The notes: a model not told the origin generated them from the sequence alone. A DNA stretch of 25,446 nucleotides from JANNRW01 sp031401815 (GCA_031401815.1 JANNRW010000406.1:1-25446); one strand, 5' to 3'. Shown: positions 6,975 through 15,014, numbered from the stretch's first letter. Made by a program: numbers and translations.

Positions 6975-8207
6975 CTAGACTTTTTTGAAAAGGAGGGTAG
7001 CGTTTGTGCCGCCAAAACCGAATGAATTGCTCATCGCATACTTGACTTCGGCATTGCGCGCAGTGTTGGGCACATAGTCAAGATCACACTCCGGATCCTG
7101 TTCCTGATAATTGATCGTCGGCGGAATCTCGCTTTTGGCAATGGCCAGAGCACAGAAGGCTGCCTCAACCCCTCCGGCTGCACCGAGAAGATGGCCTGTC
7201 ATCGACTTGGTGGATGAGACCATGAGCTTCTTTGCATGATCGCCAAATACAGACTTGATCGCCATTGTTTCATACAGATCATTGAAAGGTGTTGAAGTGC
7301 CGTGAGCATTGATGTAAGTCACCTCTTCAGGACGAACACCGCCGCCATTCAGAGCCATTTTCATGCATCTGGCAGCACCTTCTCCACCGGGAGCCGGTGC
7401 TGTAAGGTGGTAGGCATCGCCAGTCAGTCCGTAACCGGCAACTTCTGCATAAATTTTTGCGCCTCTCTTTTTGGCTGCTTCATACTCTTCCAGAATAACA
7501 ATACCTGCGCCCTCTGCCAGAATAAAACCGTCCCTGCTCTTTTCAAATGGACGTGAGGCCTCCTGAGGATTGTCATTATTGGTAGAGAGCGCCTTCATTA
7601 CAGCAAAGCCGCCAATGGCCAGAGGGGTTACAGTTGACTCAGCACCTCCGGCTATCATTGCATCCGCATCGCCGCGCTTTATCATGTGATAAGCGTCCCC
7701 TATGGAGTGGGTTCCTGTAGCACAGGCAGATACAGATGACAGGTTCGGACCTTTTGCTCCATACTTCATGGATATCTGACCCGGAGCAAGATTAATAATT
7801 AGCATTGGAATAAAAAAAGGAGAGATCTTCTTGTAGCCCCCCTCCTGGAGTGCCTGATGGTAGCGCTCTATTGTAGGGAGCCCCCCCAGCCCTGCCCCGA
7901 CCAGAACCCCGACCCGCTCGGCATTGTTTTCGTCAATTACCAGTCCCGAGTCTTCCATGGCAAAATGAGCTGCAGCAAGCGCATACTGGATAAAGAGATC
8001 CATCTTCTTGATCTCTTTCTTATCAATGAAATCCTCAGCATTGAAATCCTTGACTTCCCCGGCTATCTTCACAGGGAACTCAGTAACATCAAACCGGGTA
8101 ATCTCGCCAATGCCTGATTTACCGGCAATTGCGTTCTCCCAGTTCTGGCTGTTACCAATCCCCAACGGGGAGACAATACCTACCCCCGTGATCACAACTC
8201 TTCGCAT
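6975..8207 (-). CDS. fabF: 3-oxoacyl-[acyl-carrier-protein] synthase II
   Basis: Elongating condensing enzyme of type II fatty-acid synthesis; condenses malonyl-ACP with acyl-ACP. With the start at ATG 8207 (410 aa) the catalytic triad falls at Cys162 (SACATG), His302 (NAHGTSTPFND) and His339 (GHLLGAAG), matching E. coli FabF positions within one residue. The C-terminal SNSFGFGGTN loop is present. A longer in-frame start at 8237 adds ten residues unlike the family; GGAG upstream of 8207 supports the shorter form. It follows acpP after a 74-base gap holding a hairpin. Confidence 0.97.
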   Translation of the reverse strand: MRRVVITGVGIVSPLGIGNSQNWENAIAGKSGIGEITRFDVTEFPVKIAGEVKDFNAEDFIDKKEIKKMDLFIQYALAAAHFAMEDSGLVIDENNAERVGVLVGAGLGGLPTIERYHQALQEGGYKKISPFFIPMLIINLAPGQISMKYGAKGPNLSSVSACATGTHSIGDAYHMIKRGDADAMIAGGAESTVTPLAIGGFAVMKALSTNNDNPQEASRPFEKSRDGFILAEGAGIVILEEYEAAKKRGAKIYAEVAGYGLTGDAYHLTAPAPGGEGAARCMKMALNGGGVRPEEVTYINAHGTSTPFNDLYETMAIKSVFGDHAKKLMVSSTKSMTGHLLGAAGGVEAAFCALAIAKSEIPPTINYQEQDPECDLDYVPNTARNAEVKYAMSNSFGFGGTNATLLFKKV

Positions 8208-8248
8208 GATGCAACTCTCCTCTTTATGCTGCGGCATTACGTAAAATC

Positions 8249-8269
8249 AGGAGGGAGATCATCCCTCCT
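8249..8269 (-). terminator. Hairpin between acpP and fabF, possible attenuator
   Basis: An 8-bp perfect stem (AGGAGGGA/TCCCTCCT) with a 5-base loop sits 12 bases past the acpP stop. On the minus strand it is followed by only a short T run (TGATTTTA). It could be a partial terminator or a 3' mRNA stabiliser giving more acpP than fabF transcript. The left stem also resembles a Shine-Dalgarno, so it could mask or decoy ribosomes. Confidence 0.45.
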
Positions 8270-8281
8270 TCCTCTTTTCTC

Positions 8282-8512
8282 CTAGGTATGCTCGGTTATG
8301 TAATCAATGGCATCCTGTACAGTCTGAATCTTCTCTGCGTTCTCATCGGAAATTTCGATGTCATACTCCTCTTCAAGCGCCATTACAAGCTCAACAGTGT
8401 CAAGCGAGTCTGCGCCAAGATCATCCATAAAAGAGGCTTCGTTGGTAACCTGTGACTCTTCAACACCGAGTTGTTCGGCTACGATTTCTTTAATCCTTTT
8501 CTCTACTGACAT
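8282..8512 (-). CDS. acpP: Acyl carrier protein
   Basis: The 76-aa acidic carrier of growing acyl chains. Ser36 in the GADSLDTVEL motif is the 4'-phosphopantetheine site. Helix II (DSLDTVELVMALEEEYDIEI) and the rest match housekeeping AcpP end to end. ATG at 8512 is preceded by GGAGG. It sits between fabG and fabF as in many bacteria. It has a longer upstream gap (115 bases) than other genes of the operon, with a candidate internal promoter, and a hairpin downstream; both fit the need for high ACP levels. Confidence 0.98.
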   Translation of the reverse strand: MSVEKRIKEIVAEQLGVEESQVTNEASFMDDLGADSLDTVELVMALEEEYDIEISDENAEKIQTVQDAIDYITEHT

Positions 8513-8581
8513 ACTTACTTACCTCCATGGTGAATTTTGCTGTTACAGGGATTTTTGAGTAAACTGTACTGAGCGCTTTGC

Positions 8582-8609
8582 TTCATATCATGATTAGCGG
8601 AAAAAGCAA
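8582..8609 (-). promoter_or_regulatory. Candidate internal promoter for acpP
   Basis: Minus-strand TTGCTT (8604-8609), 16-bp spacer, and TATGAA (8582-8587) preceded by TGA as an extended -10. The boxes are imperfect, but it is in the only long gap of the fab operon and upstream of the gene needed in greatest amount. Confidence 0.35.
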
Positions 8610-8627
8610 TACATTTTTCCACTCGGG

Positions 8628-9365
8628 TCACATGTACATGCCGCCATTTACAGAGAGGACATGGCCGGTAATATAAGCTGAATTTTCTGATGCCAGAAAG
8701 AGTACAGCATTGGCGATATCTTCTGCTGTGCCCAGACGCTCAAGAGGAATCTGCGCTGTGAGCTCAGCTTTAACCTTCTCGGGAAGTGCGTCAGTCATTG
8801 CTGTTGCTATGAATCCGGGAGCAACTGCATTAACTGTGACATTTCGTTTGGCAAGTTCACGGGCATTGGATTTTGTGAGCCCGATAAGCCCTGCCTTGCT
8901 TGCACAGTAGTTTGCCTGACCTGCATTCCCCATCTGACCGACTACCGATGCAATGTTGATGATCCTGCCATAGCGCTGCTTGGTCATGACCTTGGAAGCA
9001 GCACGGCTACAGAGAAATGCCCCTTTAAGATTAACTGAAAGGACTGCATCCCAATCTTCTTCCTTCATACGGAGGAAAATACCATCACGGGTTATACCGG
9101 CATTATTGACCAGGATATCGACCCGTCCGTAGGCTTGCATAGCCGTCTCGATCATCTTTTCCGCATCTGCTGGAACTGTAACATTACCGACAACAGAAAG
9201 AGCCTTGCCTCCCAAAGCCTGTAATTCAGCTACCACTGCATCGGTTGACTGCTGATCCATATCCATTGCAACAATCGTTGCACCGGCTGCAGAGAGTGCA
9301 AGCGAGATGCTTCTGCCTATTCCGCGAGAAGCTCCTGTAACAACTGCGATTTTACCATTTGGCAT
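8628..9365 (-). CDS. fabG: 3-oxoacyl-[acyl-carrier-protein] reductase
   Basis: NADPH-dependent reductase of beta-ketoacyl-ACP in fatty-acid elongation. A 245-aa short-chain dehydrogenase with the nucleotide motif TGASRGIG (10-17), NNAG (87-90), the catalytic Ser140, and Tyr153 and Lys157 in YCASK, and the C-terminal ITGHVLSVNGGMYM typical of FabG. The position between fabZ and acpP identifies it as the fatty-acid enzyme rather than a generic SDR. AGGAG precedes the ATG at 9365. Confidence 0.97.
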   Translation of the reverse strand: MPNGKIAVVTGASRGIGRSISLALSAAGATIVAMDMDQQSTDAVVAELQALGGKALSVVGNVTVPADAEKMIETAMQAYGRVDILVNNAGITRDGIFLRMKEEDWDAVLSVNLKGAFLCSRAASKVMTKQRYGRIINIASVVGQMGNAGQANYCASKAGLIGLTKSNARELAKRNVTVNAVAPGFIATAMTDALPEKVKAELTAQIPLERLGTAEDIANAVLFLASENSAYITGHVLSVNGGMYM

Positions 9366-9388
9366 CTGTCTGGTCTCCTGATTGATTT

Positions 9389-9823
9389 CTACTTGGTGGC
9401 AAAAGTAGCCTTAAGTTCTGATTCCGTTACTAGTTTTCCGTCAACATACGCCTTGCCGGTAAAGTTCCAGATTCCTCGTCTGCAACCGAGCACTTCTATC
9501 TTAAGGTGAAGCTGATCTCCGGGGACAACCGGCTTGCGGAATTTTGTGTTATCAATGCCGACAAAATATGTAACTTTCCCTTGCACACTGTCATCAGAAG
9601 ATTTGTAGGCAAGAATTGCCGCAACCTGCGCCATTGCCTCAATAATGAGAACACCGGGCATGACAGGATGTCCCGGAAAATGACCCGGAAAAAATGGCTC
9701 ATTCATCGTAACATTCTTAAGGCCGGTAATGCTCTTCCCCAACTCCATTTCAACTATCCGATCCACCAGCAGAAAAGGGTAGCGGTGAGGAAGGATTTTC
9801 ATTATTTCATTTACATCAAGCAT
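9389..9823 (-). CDS. fabZ: 3-hydroxyacyl-[acyl-carrier-protein] dehydratase FabZ
   Basis: Dehydrates beta-hydroxyacyl-ACP to trans-2-enoyl-ACP. The 144-aa hot-dog fold protein has LPHRYPFLLVDR at the N-terminus and the catalytic His48 and Glu62 in FFPGHFPGHP...GVLIIEAMAQ. ATG 9823 follows GGAGG closely. FabZ is often encoded in the lipid A (lpx) cluster; here it is within the fab operon between fabD and fabG, 23 bases from fabG. Confidence 0.97.
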   Translation of the reverse strand: MLDVNEIMKILPHRYPFLLVDRIVEMELGKSITGLKNVTMNEPFFPGHFPGHPVMPGVLIIEAMAQVAAILAYKSSDDSVQGKVTYFVGIDNTKFRKPVVPGDQLHLKIEVLGCRRGIWNFTGKAYVDGKLVTESELKATFATK

Positions 9824-9848
9824 GGTTCCTCCATATAAGCATCAGTTC

Positions 9849-10775
9849 TCAGAGCTTGAAACCTCTGATACCGGCTGTATCTTCCACGTTAAAAGTTGAT
9901 ACTTCCTTGTCAATCCTTTTGACAAGACCGGAAAGTACCTTGCCCGGCCCAATCTCAACAAAAGACGACACTCCAAGTCTGACCATCTCCCTTACAGAAT
10001 CATCCCACCTGACCGGGGCACAGACCTGTGCAACCAGTAATCCCTTTATTCTGGAGCTATCCTGATTAGGCAGAGCCTCAACATTCGTAACTACCGGCAC
10101 TGACATCCGGCCAAAAACAATCTGCTCAAGAACTTCACCAAGACGCAATCCGGCTGGCTCCATCAAGGCAGAGTGGAACGGTGCGCTCACAGGTAATAGC
10201 ATCGCTTTTCTAAAACCCTTGCTTTTGGCAATTTCAATTGCGCGATTTACTGCTGAAGCATGCCCGGCTATAACAATCTGTCCCGGAGAGTTAAAATTGG
10301 CAGGTGATACCACTTCACTGTCAGCTGCTTCCCGACAGATTTCTGTCAATATCTCCTTTTCAACAGAGAGCATGGCAGCCATTGCTCCAACTCCAACAGG
10401 AACAGCCTCCTGCATGAATTTACCTCTTGACCTGACAGTCCTTAGAGCATCCGGAAAAGAAAACGCTCCTGAGGCGACAAGAGCAGAGAATTCACCCAGT
10501 GAATGACCTGCCAGATAAACCGGAGAAATTTCCATCTCACTCTGTAAAACCCTTAGAGCCGCCATACTTGCAGCAAGAATGGCAGGCTGGGTATTCATGG
10601 TAAGTTTAAGCTCATCTTCAGGCCCACTATAACAGAGCTTTGAGAGATGAAATCCAAGAGCTTCATCAGCCTCTGCAAAAGTATCAGCTGCAATCCTGAA
10701 ATTGTCAGAGAGCTCTTTCCCCATGCCGGGATACTGCGAACCCTGGCCAGGAAAAATAAATGCGGTGTGTGACAT
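9849..10775 (-). CDS. fabD: Malonyl-CoA:ACP transacylase
   Basis: Transfers malonyl from CoA to ACP. With ATG 10775 the 308-aa protein starts MSHTAFIFPGQGSQ as the family does. The nucleophile is Ser92 in GHSLGEFSAL, and the catalytic His is in SAPFHSALM. Later blocks (NFNSPGQIVIAG and EIGPGKVLSGL) are complete. An in-frame ATG at 10793 would add six residues, but the GGAGG lies inside that extension and serves the downstream ATG better. It lies 52 bases after the fabH stop. Confidence 0.97.
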   Translation of the reverse strand: MSHTAFIFPGQGSQYPGMGKELSDNFRIAADTFAEADEALGFHLSKLCYSGPEDELKLTMNTQPAILAASMAALRVLQSEMEISPVYLAGHSLGEFSALVASGAFSFPDALRTVRSRGKFMQEAVPVGVGAMAAMLSVEKEILTEICREAADSEVVSPANFNSPGQIVIAGHASAVNRAIEIAKSKGFRKAMLLPVSAPFHSALMEPAGLRLGEVLEQIVFGRMSVPVVTNVEALPNQDSSRIKGLLVAQVCAPVRWDDSVREMVRLGVSSFVEIGPGKVLSGLVKRIDKEVSTFNVEDTAGIRGFKL

Positions 10776-10827
10776 CTCTCGTTTATCCTCCATCTTGAAT
10801 TTGCCTCTCTACTTGAATAAATCCAGG

Positions 10828-11805
10828 TCACCAGCGAATCAGTGCAGCACCCCAGGTAAGGCCGCCACCAAAAGCATCAAGCAGGAGCAGGTCACCTTGC
10901 GACAATAAGCCTTTGCGATTGGCTTCATCAAGAGCAAGAGGAACAGATGCGGCAGAAGTATTCCCGAAACGATCTATATTTACATATATCTGCTCATCAG
11001 ACAGATTCAGTCTTTTACCAATAGCATCAATAATTCTCCTGTTCGCCTGATGCGGAATGAACAGGTCTAAATCTTCAAGTTTGTAGCCGGTTGCTGAAAG
11101 CACCTCATGAGCAGCCTCTTCCATGGCGCGGACTGCAAGCTTGAACACCTCGTTACCCTGCATCCTGAGATAGATAAGACGTTCATCGATAGCCTTCATG
11201 CTGGGTGGGTTCCTGCTGCCCGGGGAGGGCAGATAGAGAAGTTCCCACAATGCGCCATCACTTCTCAAATATGAGGACAAGACCCCTCTTGAACCCTCAT
11301 CAGCTTCCAGAACAACTGCGCCAGCTGCATCGCCAAACAAAAGGCAGGTGTTTCGATCACTCCAGTCAACTATTCTAGATAATACCTCGGCACCGACAAT
11401 CAGTGCCTTTTTGACAGTGCCTGCTCTGATGAATTTATCAACAGTCGCAAGCCCGTAAATAAACCCGGAACAGGCCGCAGAAATATCAAATGCCGTTGCG
11501 TTAACTGCTTTCAGGTTGTGTTGCAGAATGCAGGCGGTTGAAGGGAACGGAAAATCAGGAGTAACAGTAGCAACTACAATCATATCGAGCTGCTCGGGAG
11601 CAACGTCGGCCATTTCAAGCGCCTTTAAGGCAGCTTTGGTAGCAAAAGTAGATGTAAACTCTCCAGGCTCAGCAATGCGTCGCTCAGTAATACCTGTACG
11701 AGAGATGATCCACTCATTTGTGGTATCTACCATCTTTTCCAGGTCAAAATTGGTAAGGATTTTATCTGGAACGGAAGAACCCGTACCAATCACCCTCCCA
11801 CGCAT
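10828..11805 (-). CDS. fabH: 3-oxoacyl-[acyl-carrier-protein] synthase III
   Basis: Initiates fatty-acid synthesis by condensing acetyl-CoA (or another short acyl-CoA) with malonyl-ACP. The 325-aa protein has the Cys112-His252-Asn282 triad in DISAACSGF, IPHQANRRI and FGNTSAAS, identical in position to E. coli FabH. NEWIISRTGITERR is the usual CoA-binding N-terminal block. ATG 11805 is preceded by GAGGTGA. A 19-base gap separates it from plsX. Confidence 0.97.
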   Translation of the reverse strand: MRGRVIGTGSSVPDKILTNFDLEKMVDTTNEWIISRTGITERRIAEPGEFTSTFATKAALKALEMADVAPEQLDMIVVATVTPDFPFPSTACILQHNLKAVNATAFDISAACSGFIYGLATVDKFIRAGTVKKALIVGAEVLSRIVDWSDRNTCLLFGDAAGAVVLEADEGSRGVLSSYLRSDGALWELLYLPSPGSRNPPSMKAIDERLIYLRMQGNEVFKLAVRAMEEAAHEVLSATGYKLEDLDLFIPHQANRRIIDAIGKRLNLSDEQIYVNIDRFGNTSAASVPLALDEANRKGLLSQGDLLLLDAFGGGLTWGAALIRW

Positions 11806-11824
11806 CGGTCACCTCAATAATGAT

Positions 11825-12865
11825 TTATAGTGGTTCCCTTACACTGTCACGCTGTTGTGAGTAGATGGTAAAGTTTTCCTGAATCTTCTCTGCCATCCAC
11901 TGATTTACACCCTTGTCAACATAATCGGCAGCAAAGCGAATGGCGTTCATTATCGCCTTTTCGTTTGAGCCCCCGTGACAGATCATCCCGACTCCATTGA
12001 TACCAAGAAGTGGCGCCCCCCCATACTCTGCATAGTCCACTTTCCGCTTGAACCGGGCAAAAGCAGGCCTGGCAAGAAGATACCCAAGCTTGCAGACAAG
12101 ACTCTTCTTGATTTCATCCTTTAACATGGTACCAACAGCTTCTGCAAGACCCTCGGAAAGCTTTAAGACAATATTTCCGACAAACCCGTCACATACAACC
12201 ACATCAACCTTCCCGGCAAAAATATCACGACCTTCAATGTAGCCGGCATAGTCAAATGTTATGTTACGAAGATACTGATTAGTCTCTCTGGTAAGATCAT
12301 TCCCTTTGGAATCCTCCTCACCATTTGACAATAGTCCTATCCTGGGATGTGGGATATCAAGAAAATGGTGGGCATAAACTTCTCCCATGATAGCAAACTG
12401 CACAAGATGAACAGGCTTGCAGTCAACATTTCCACCGATATCAAGAACGACACAGTGACCACGGAGAGTCGGAAAAACCTGAGCTATAGCAGGCCGGTCA
12501 ATGCCGTTCAAACGCTTGAGAACAAACATCCCTGCAGCCATGGTCGCACCGGAATTACCCGCGCTTACCACTGCATCGGCAAGACCGGATTTCACAAGAT
12601 CAAAAGCTACCCTGATTGATGAGTCTTTTTTCTTCCGAATTGCATCAGATGCTGAATCGTGCATCCCGACCACTTCAGAAGCGTGCTTGATCGTAATATC
12701 AAGACCTTTAGTATTGTACCCGGCAAGTTCAGCGGACAGACGATCCTTGTCCCCAACCAGAATAATGGAAATGGAGAACTTTCTGGCAGCAGCTACAGCT
12801 CCTGCAACCTCAATTCTGGGAGCATTGTCGCCACCCATGGCATCAACTGCAATTCTTATTGGCAT
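11825..12865 (-). CDS. plsX: Phosphate acyltransferase PlsX
   Basis: Converts acyl-ACP to acyl-phosphate for the PlsY step of phospholipid synthesis; a soluble, membrane-associated enzyme. At 346 aa it has family length and blocks: IAVDAMGGDNAP at the start, VVGMHDSASDAIRKKKDSSI, SAGNSGATMAAG, DIGGNVDCKP, GLLSNGEEDSKGN, CDGFVGNIVLKLSEG and YGGAPLLGINGV. The Shine-Dalgarno is weak (GAGCAA), suggesting coupling to rpmF 26 bases upstream. The rpmF-plsX-fabH order is common in bacteria. Confidence 0.97.
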   Translation of the reverse strand: MPIRIAVDAMGGDNAPRIEVAGAVAAARKFSISIILVGDKDRLSAELAGYNTKGLDITIKHASEVVGMHDSASDAIRKKKDSSIRVAFDLVKSGLADAVVSAGNSGATMAAGMFVLKRLNGIDRPAIAQVFPTLRGHCVVLDIGGNVDCKPVHLVQFAIMGEVYAHHFLDIPHPRIGLLSNGEEDSKGNDLTRETNQYLRNITFDYAGYIEGRDIFAGKVDVVVCDGFVGNIVLKLSEGLAEAVGTMLKDEIKKSLVCKLGYLLARPAFARFKRKVDYAEYGGAPLLGINGVGMICHGGSNEKAIMNAIRFAADYVDKGVNQWMAEKIQENFTIYSQQRDSVREPL

Positions 12866-12891
12866 CTGATATTGCTCAAATATTCAAGCGG

Positions 12892-13074
12892 CTAGACTTC
12901 GTCAGACTTGATAACTTCTTTGCCTTTATAAGTGCCGCAAGAAAGGCAGGCACGATGAGGAAGCTTGGCTGCCTTGCACTGGGGGCAGGTCGAAAGAGTG
13001 GGTGGAGTAAGGAAGTCATGAGCTCTTCTCATATTCTTGCGTGACTTCGATGTCTTTTTCTTGGGTACTGCCAT
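12892..13074 (-). CDS. rpmF: 50S ribosomal protein L32
   Basis: A 60-aa basic ribosomal protein starting MAVPKKKTSKSRKNMRRAH, as L32 does, with a full zinc ribbon at Cys30, Cys33, Cys43 and Cys46 (the zinc-binding C+ form). Its AAGGAG ribosome site lies within the last codons of the upstream DUF177 gene, whose stop is 5 bases from this ATG. Confidence 0.98.
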   Translation of the reverse strand: MAVPKKKTSKSRKNMRRAHDFLTPPTLSTCPQCKAAKLPHRACLSCGTYKGKEVIKSDEV

Positions 13075-13079
13075 AGCGT

Positions 13080-13625
13080 CTATTCTCCTTTATTATTAAC
13101 CTTGAAGCCCAGAAGCGGGCTGAATGCAAATTTTGCCGAGTCAGTTTCACAACTGCATTGATTCAGATTAAGGTCTGCGCCACAGGTACTGCATAAACCG
13201 GAACAGTCATCAGAGCAGAGAGGTTTTATCGGAAGCTCCAGAAGTATCTGTTCGGCAATCTCATCGGAAAAATCTATCTCATCTCCCTGGTATGTTACAG
13301 AGATAAGATCCTCTTCTGACAGCTCGACCTCATCCTCACTCTTTTGACTGGCGGATCTGGTATAGTATGCCTTGAATCGTGAAGAAATATCCCTTGAAAA
13401 TTCTGACAAACATCTTGAACATGAATGAGCAACTTCAACGGAAACAGCACCATCCACTCGAATATGGCCAAACTCCTGAATCAGGGAGAGTGTAATGGAA
13501 ACAGGCGATCTGAATACACAATCACCTGACTTCTGTGCCTCAACAAGTACAGGATAAGCAGAAACAGGCTCTTCAGCTTCAAGAACCTTTTCCCTGTGAG
13601 TTATATCAGTGACCCGTACCTTCAC
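13080..13625 (-). CDS. DUF177 / YceD-family protein
   Basis: A 181-aa protein of the YceD (DUF177) family, nearly always found before rpmF and linked to 23S rRNA accumulation in E. coli and plants. Visible features are CSRCL in the middle, an acidic stretch (EDEVELSEEDL), and a Cys-rich end with CSDDCSGLCSTCGADLNLNQCSC, which looks like a metal-binding cluster. The start is GTG at 13625, the only sensible start in frame; no strong Shine-Dalgarno is present. It is the first gene of the operon, about 27 bases after the predicted transcription start. Confidence 0.93.
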   Translation of the reverse strand: MKVRVTDITHREKVLEAEEPVSAYPVLVEAQKSGDCVFRSPVSITLSLIQEFGHIRVDGAVSVEVAHSCSRCLSEFSRDISSRFKAYYTRSASQKSEDEVELSEEDLISVTYQGDEIDFSDEIAEQILLELPIKPLCSDDCSGLCSTCGADLNLNQCSCETDSAKFAFSPLLGFKVNNKGE

Positions 13626-13658
13626 AAAAATCGCCCGGTAAACTTGTCAGAAACGTAC

Positions 13659-13686
13659 AATATAAATAGATGAGAAAATTTGTCAA
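13659..13686 (-). promoter_or_regulatory. Sigma70 promoter of the rpmF-fab operon
   Basis: Minus-strand TTGACA (13681-13686), 16-bp spacer, TATATT (13659-13664). It is close to consensus and 33 bases before the DUF177 GTG. No inverted-repeat operator is obvious next to it. Confidence 0.78.
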
Positions 13687-13847
13687 TCAGAAAAGGCATG
13701 ATATCCCCATAAACAGTTGTTGTTTATTAAACTATTAGCCATGAATTTGCAAGCAGAAACAGAGCAACCTGATATCAGTATCCTTATGTGATGAAGAATA
13801 AAATTAGCGAACTGATTTGGAAGAATAAGTTTGGTAAAAATATGGGA

Positions 13848-13876
13848 TTGACAAAATAGCGGGCTTCAGTTATAAA
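13848..13876 (+). promoter_or_regulatory. Sigma70 promoter for the tRNA-His/tRNA-Met pair
   Basis: TTGACA (13848-13853), 17-bp spacer, TATAAA (13871-13876); five of six in the -10 box. Expected start is near 13883, giving a leader of about 40 bases before tRNA-His. The leader holds an 8-bp inverted repeat, CTTTCCTG/CAGGAAAG (13885-13892 and 13909-13916). The roughly 160 bp between this promoter and the divergent fab promoter is AT-rich with no ORF I trust. Confidence 0.8.
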
Positions 13877-13921
13877 AAATGACTCTTTCCTGCTCCTTAA
13901 AACTGCTCCAGGAAAGGTTAT

Positions 13922-13998
13922 GGTGGCTATGGTGAAGCGGTTAACACTTACGACTGTGACTCGTACATACGTGGGTTCAATTCCCACTAGCCACCCCA
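13922..13998 (+). tRNA. tRNA-His (GTG)
   Basis: Full cloverleaf. The acceptor stem has the extra G-1 facing C73 that marks tRNA-His, and GGTGGCTA pairs with TAGCCACC. The anticodon stem TACGA/TCGTA holds the loop CTGTGAC (anticodon GTG). The T stem is GTGGG/CCCAC with TTCAATT. CCA is encoded. Confidence 0.97.
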
Positions 13999-14010
13999 TT
14001 TAATCGCTTC

Positions 14011-14087
14011 GGCGGTGTAGCTCAGTTGGTTAGAGCACACGGCTCATATCCGTGTTGTCCGGGGTTCAAGTCCCTGCACCGCCACCA
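14011..14087 (+). tRNA. tRNA-Met (CAT), elongator type
   Basis: Acceptor GGCGGTG/CACCGCC, D arm TAGCTCAGTTGGTTAGAGCA as in elongator tRNA-Met, anticodon stem CACGG/CCGTG with loop CTCATAT, T arm GGGG-TTCAAGT-CCC(T), CCA encoded. The perfectly paired 1-72 excludes the initiator. A CAT anticodon can also be tRNA-Ile2, but the D arm and following AGAGCACA favour Met. Confidence 0.9.
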
Positions 14088-14124
14088 ATTCATAAGCGCC
14101 ATATTACCGGCGCTAAAACCAGGC

Positions 14125-14186
14125 ACCCCTTGCATCAGGAAATATCTGCGAAATCAGCAGACCTGGGTCAGGGGTTTCTTTTTTTC
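14125..14186 (+). terminator. Rho-independent terminator of the tRNA operon
   Basis: Multi-part stem: outer ACCCC (14125-14129) with GGGGT (14171-14175), inner CAGG/CCTG and CTGC/GCAG pairs, followed by TTCTTTTTTTC. A second small hairpin, AGCGCC/GGCGCT (14095-14114), lies just after tRNA-Met and may aid 3' processing. Confidence 0.8.
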
Positions 14187-14442
14187 TGATCTACTGACTC
14201 CCAACACATATCGCGAATTTCATCAATCATGCCTTCAATATTACTGCTAACCGCCTGATATCATGGAATCAATAAATAGACTCTGCTTCACCGGTTTTTG
14301 CAGGAAGGGCGCTCTGCAACAGCATTGATAAGCAGATTTTACGATAACGATAGAACTGGACTTTTTTTCTCTTGAAAACATTTGGTATTTAATGGAATAT
14401 GCTCATTACATTAATAATCAAATGAGTTGTTTACGAGTTGAC
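14187..14442. other. Intergenic region between tRNA terminator and pseudopilin
   Basis: No convincing gene. It holds an 11-base match to the heptamer element at 6369-6517 (CTACTGACTCC at 14191-14201) and a small inverted repeat TTGCAG/CTGCAA near 14300. In-frame ATGs at 14392 and 14422 belong to possible longer forms of the pseudopilin. No clear Shine-Dalgarno or strong promoter could be assigned before 14443. Confidence 0.5.
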
Positions 14443-14997
14443 ATGTTGCCTTCAGAGACAATCTGTATAATCAGGACAGACAGAATATCTGCCAGTCAGC
14501 AACAATCGACAGCATTGCTGCCTGCTTGCCCTGAACGGGCAGGCAATACCGGTTTTACGCTTATCGAAATCCTCATTGTCATGGGCATCATCGGTGTTCT
14601 GGCCGTAATAGCCAATAGCGGATTTACCGCTTTCAAGGATAAGGCACGTGAAGCTAGGGCTGCCGCAGAAATCCGCGCAATTGAAAAGGATATCAATGCG
14701 TATGCCCTCGACAAGTCAGCCTACCCTGCTAATTATGATGCATTGGTTGCAACTCTGGGCAGAGGCGATCTGCTTGACCCCTGGGGCAGACGTTATGAGT
14801 ACAAGACTTTTGTTGCTACTCAAATGAGATATTTTGGTGGAGGGCCAGAATCTGAGCTTAATGCCGATTTTGATCTTTTCAGCAAAGGCAAAGATGGCAA
14901 TTCAGATCCCTCTCTTGCTGATCTCACAAGTGATGATGATATAATTCGCGCCAATGACGGCAGCTTTGTCGGCATTGTCAAGCTGTATACAAACTAG
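14443..14997 (+). CDS. GspG-like type II secretion pseudopilin
   Basis: Prepilin-type protein. The cleavage site NTG|FTLIEILIVMGIIGVLAVIA, with Glu at +5, starts the single hydrophobic helix. The body continues with the GspG-type pattern (KDKAREARAAAEIRAIEKDINAYALDKSAYP, LLDPWGRRYEYK, DFDLFSKGKDG) and an acidic DLTSDDDI near the end where major pseudopilins bind calcium. It probably forms a type II secretion pseudopilus after cleavage and N-methylation at the inner membrane. No other gsp gene is here, so it is an orphan. The start is unsure: ATG 14443 has a weak GAG site; ATG 14392 gives a 54-residue leader; TTG 14515 gives a normal 13-residue leader and lies about 37 bases after a possible start from TATAAT at 14466-14471. 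Confidence 0.85.
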   Translation: MLPSETICIIRTDRISASQQQSTALLPACPERAGNTGFTLIEILIVMGIIGVLAVIANSGFTAFKDKAREARAAAEIRAIEKDINAYALDKSAYPANYDALVATLGRGDLLDPWGRRYEYKTFVATQMRYFGGGPESELNADFDLFSKGKDGNSDPSLADLTSDDDIIRANDGSFVGIVKLYTN

Positions 14998-15014
14998 GTT
15001 CAGGTGATTACTGC

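Noticed and set aside
13784..13999. 71-aa minus-strand ORF covering tRNA-His
   Set aside because: Antisense to a clear tRNA and its promoter; its protein shows no family pattern.
13922..14087. tRNA genes as integration (att) sites
   Set aside because: No integrase, no repeated tRNA 3' end and no foreign-looking DNA next to them.
14026..14250. 74-aa plus-strand ORF starting in tRNA-Met
   Set aside because: Starts within the tRNA anticodon region and runs through the terminator.
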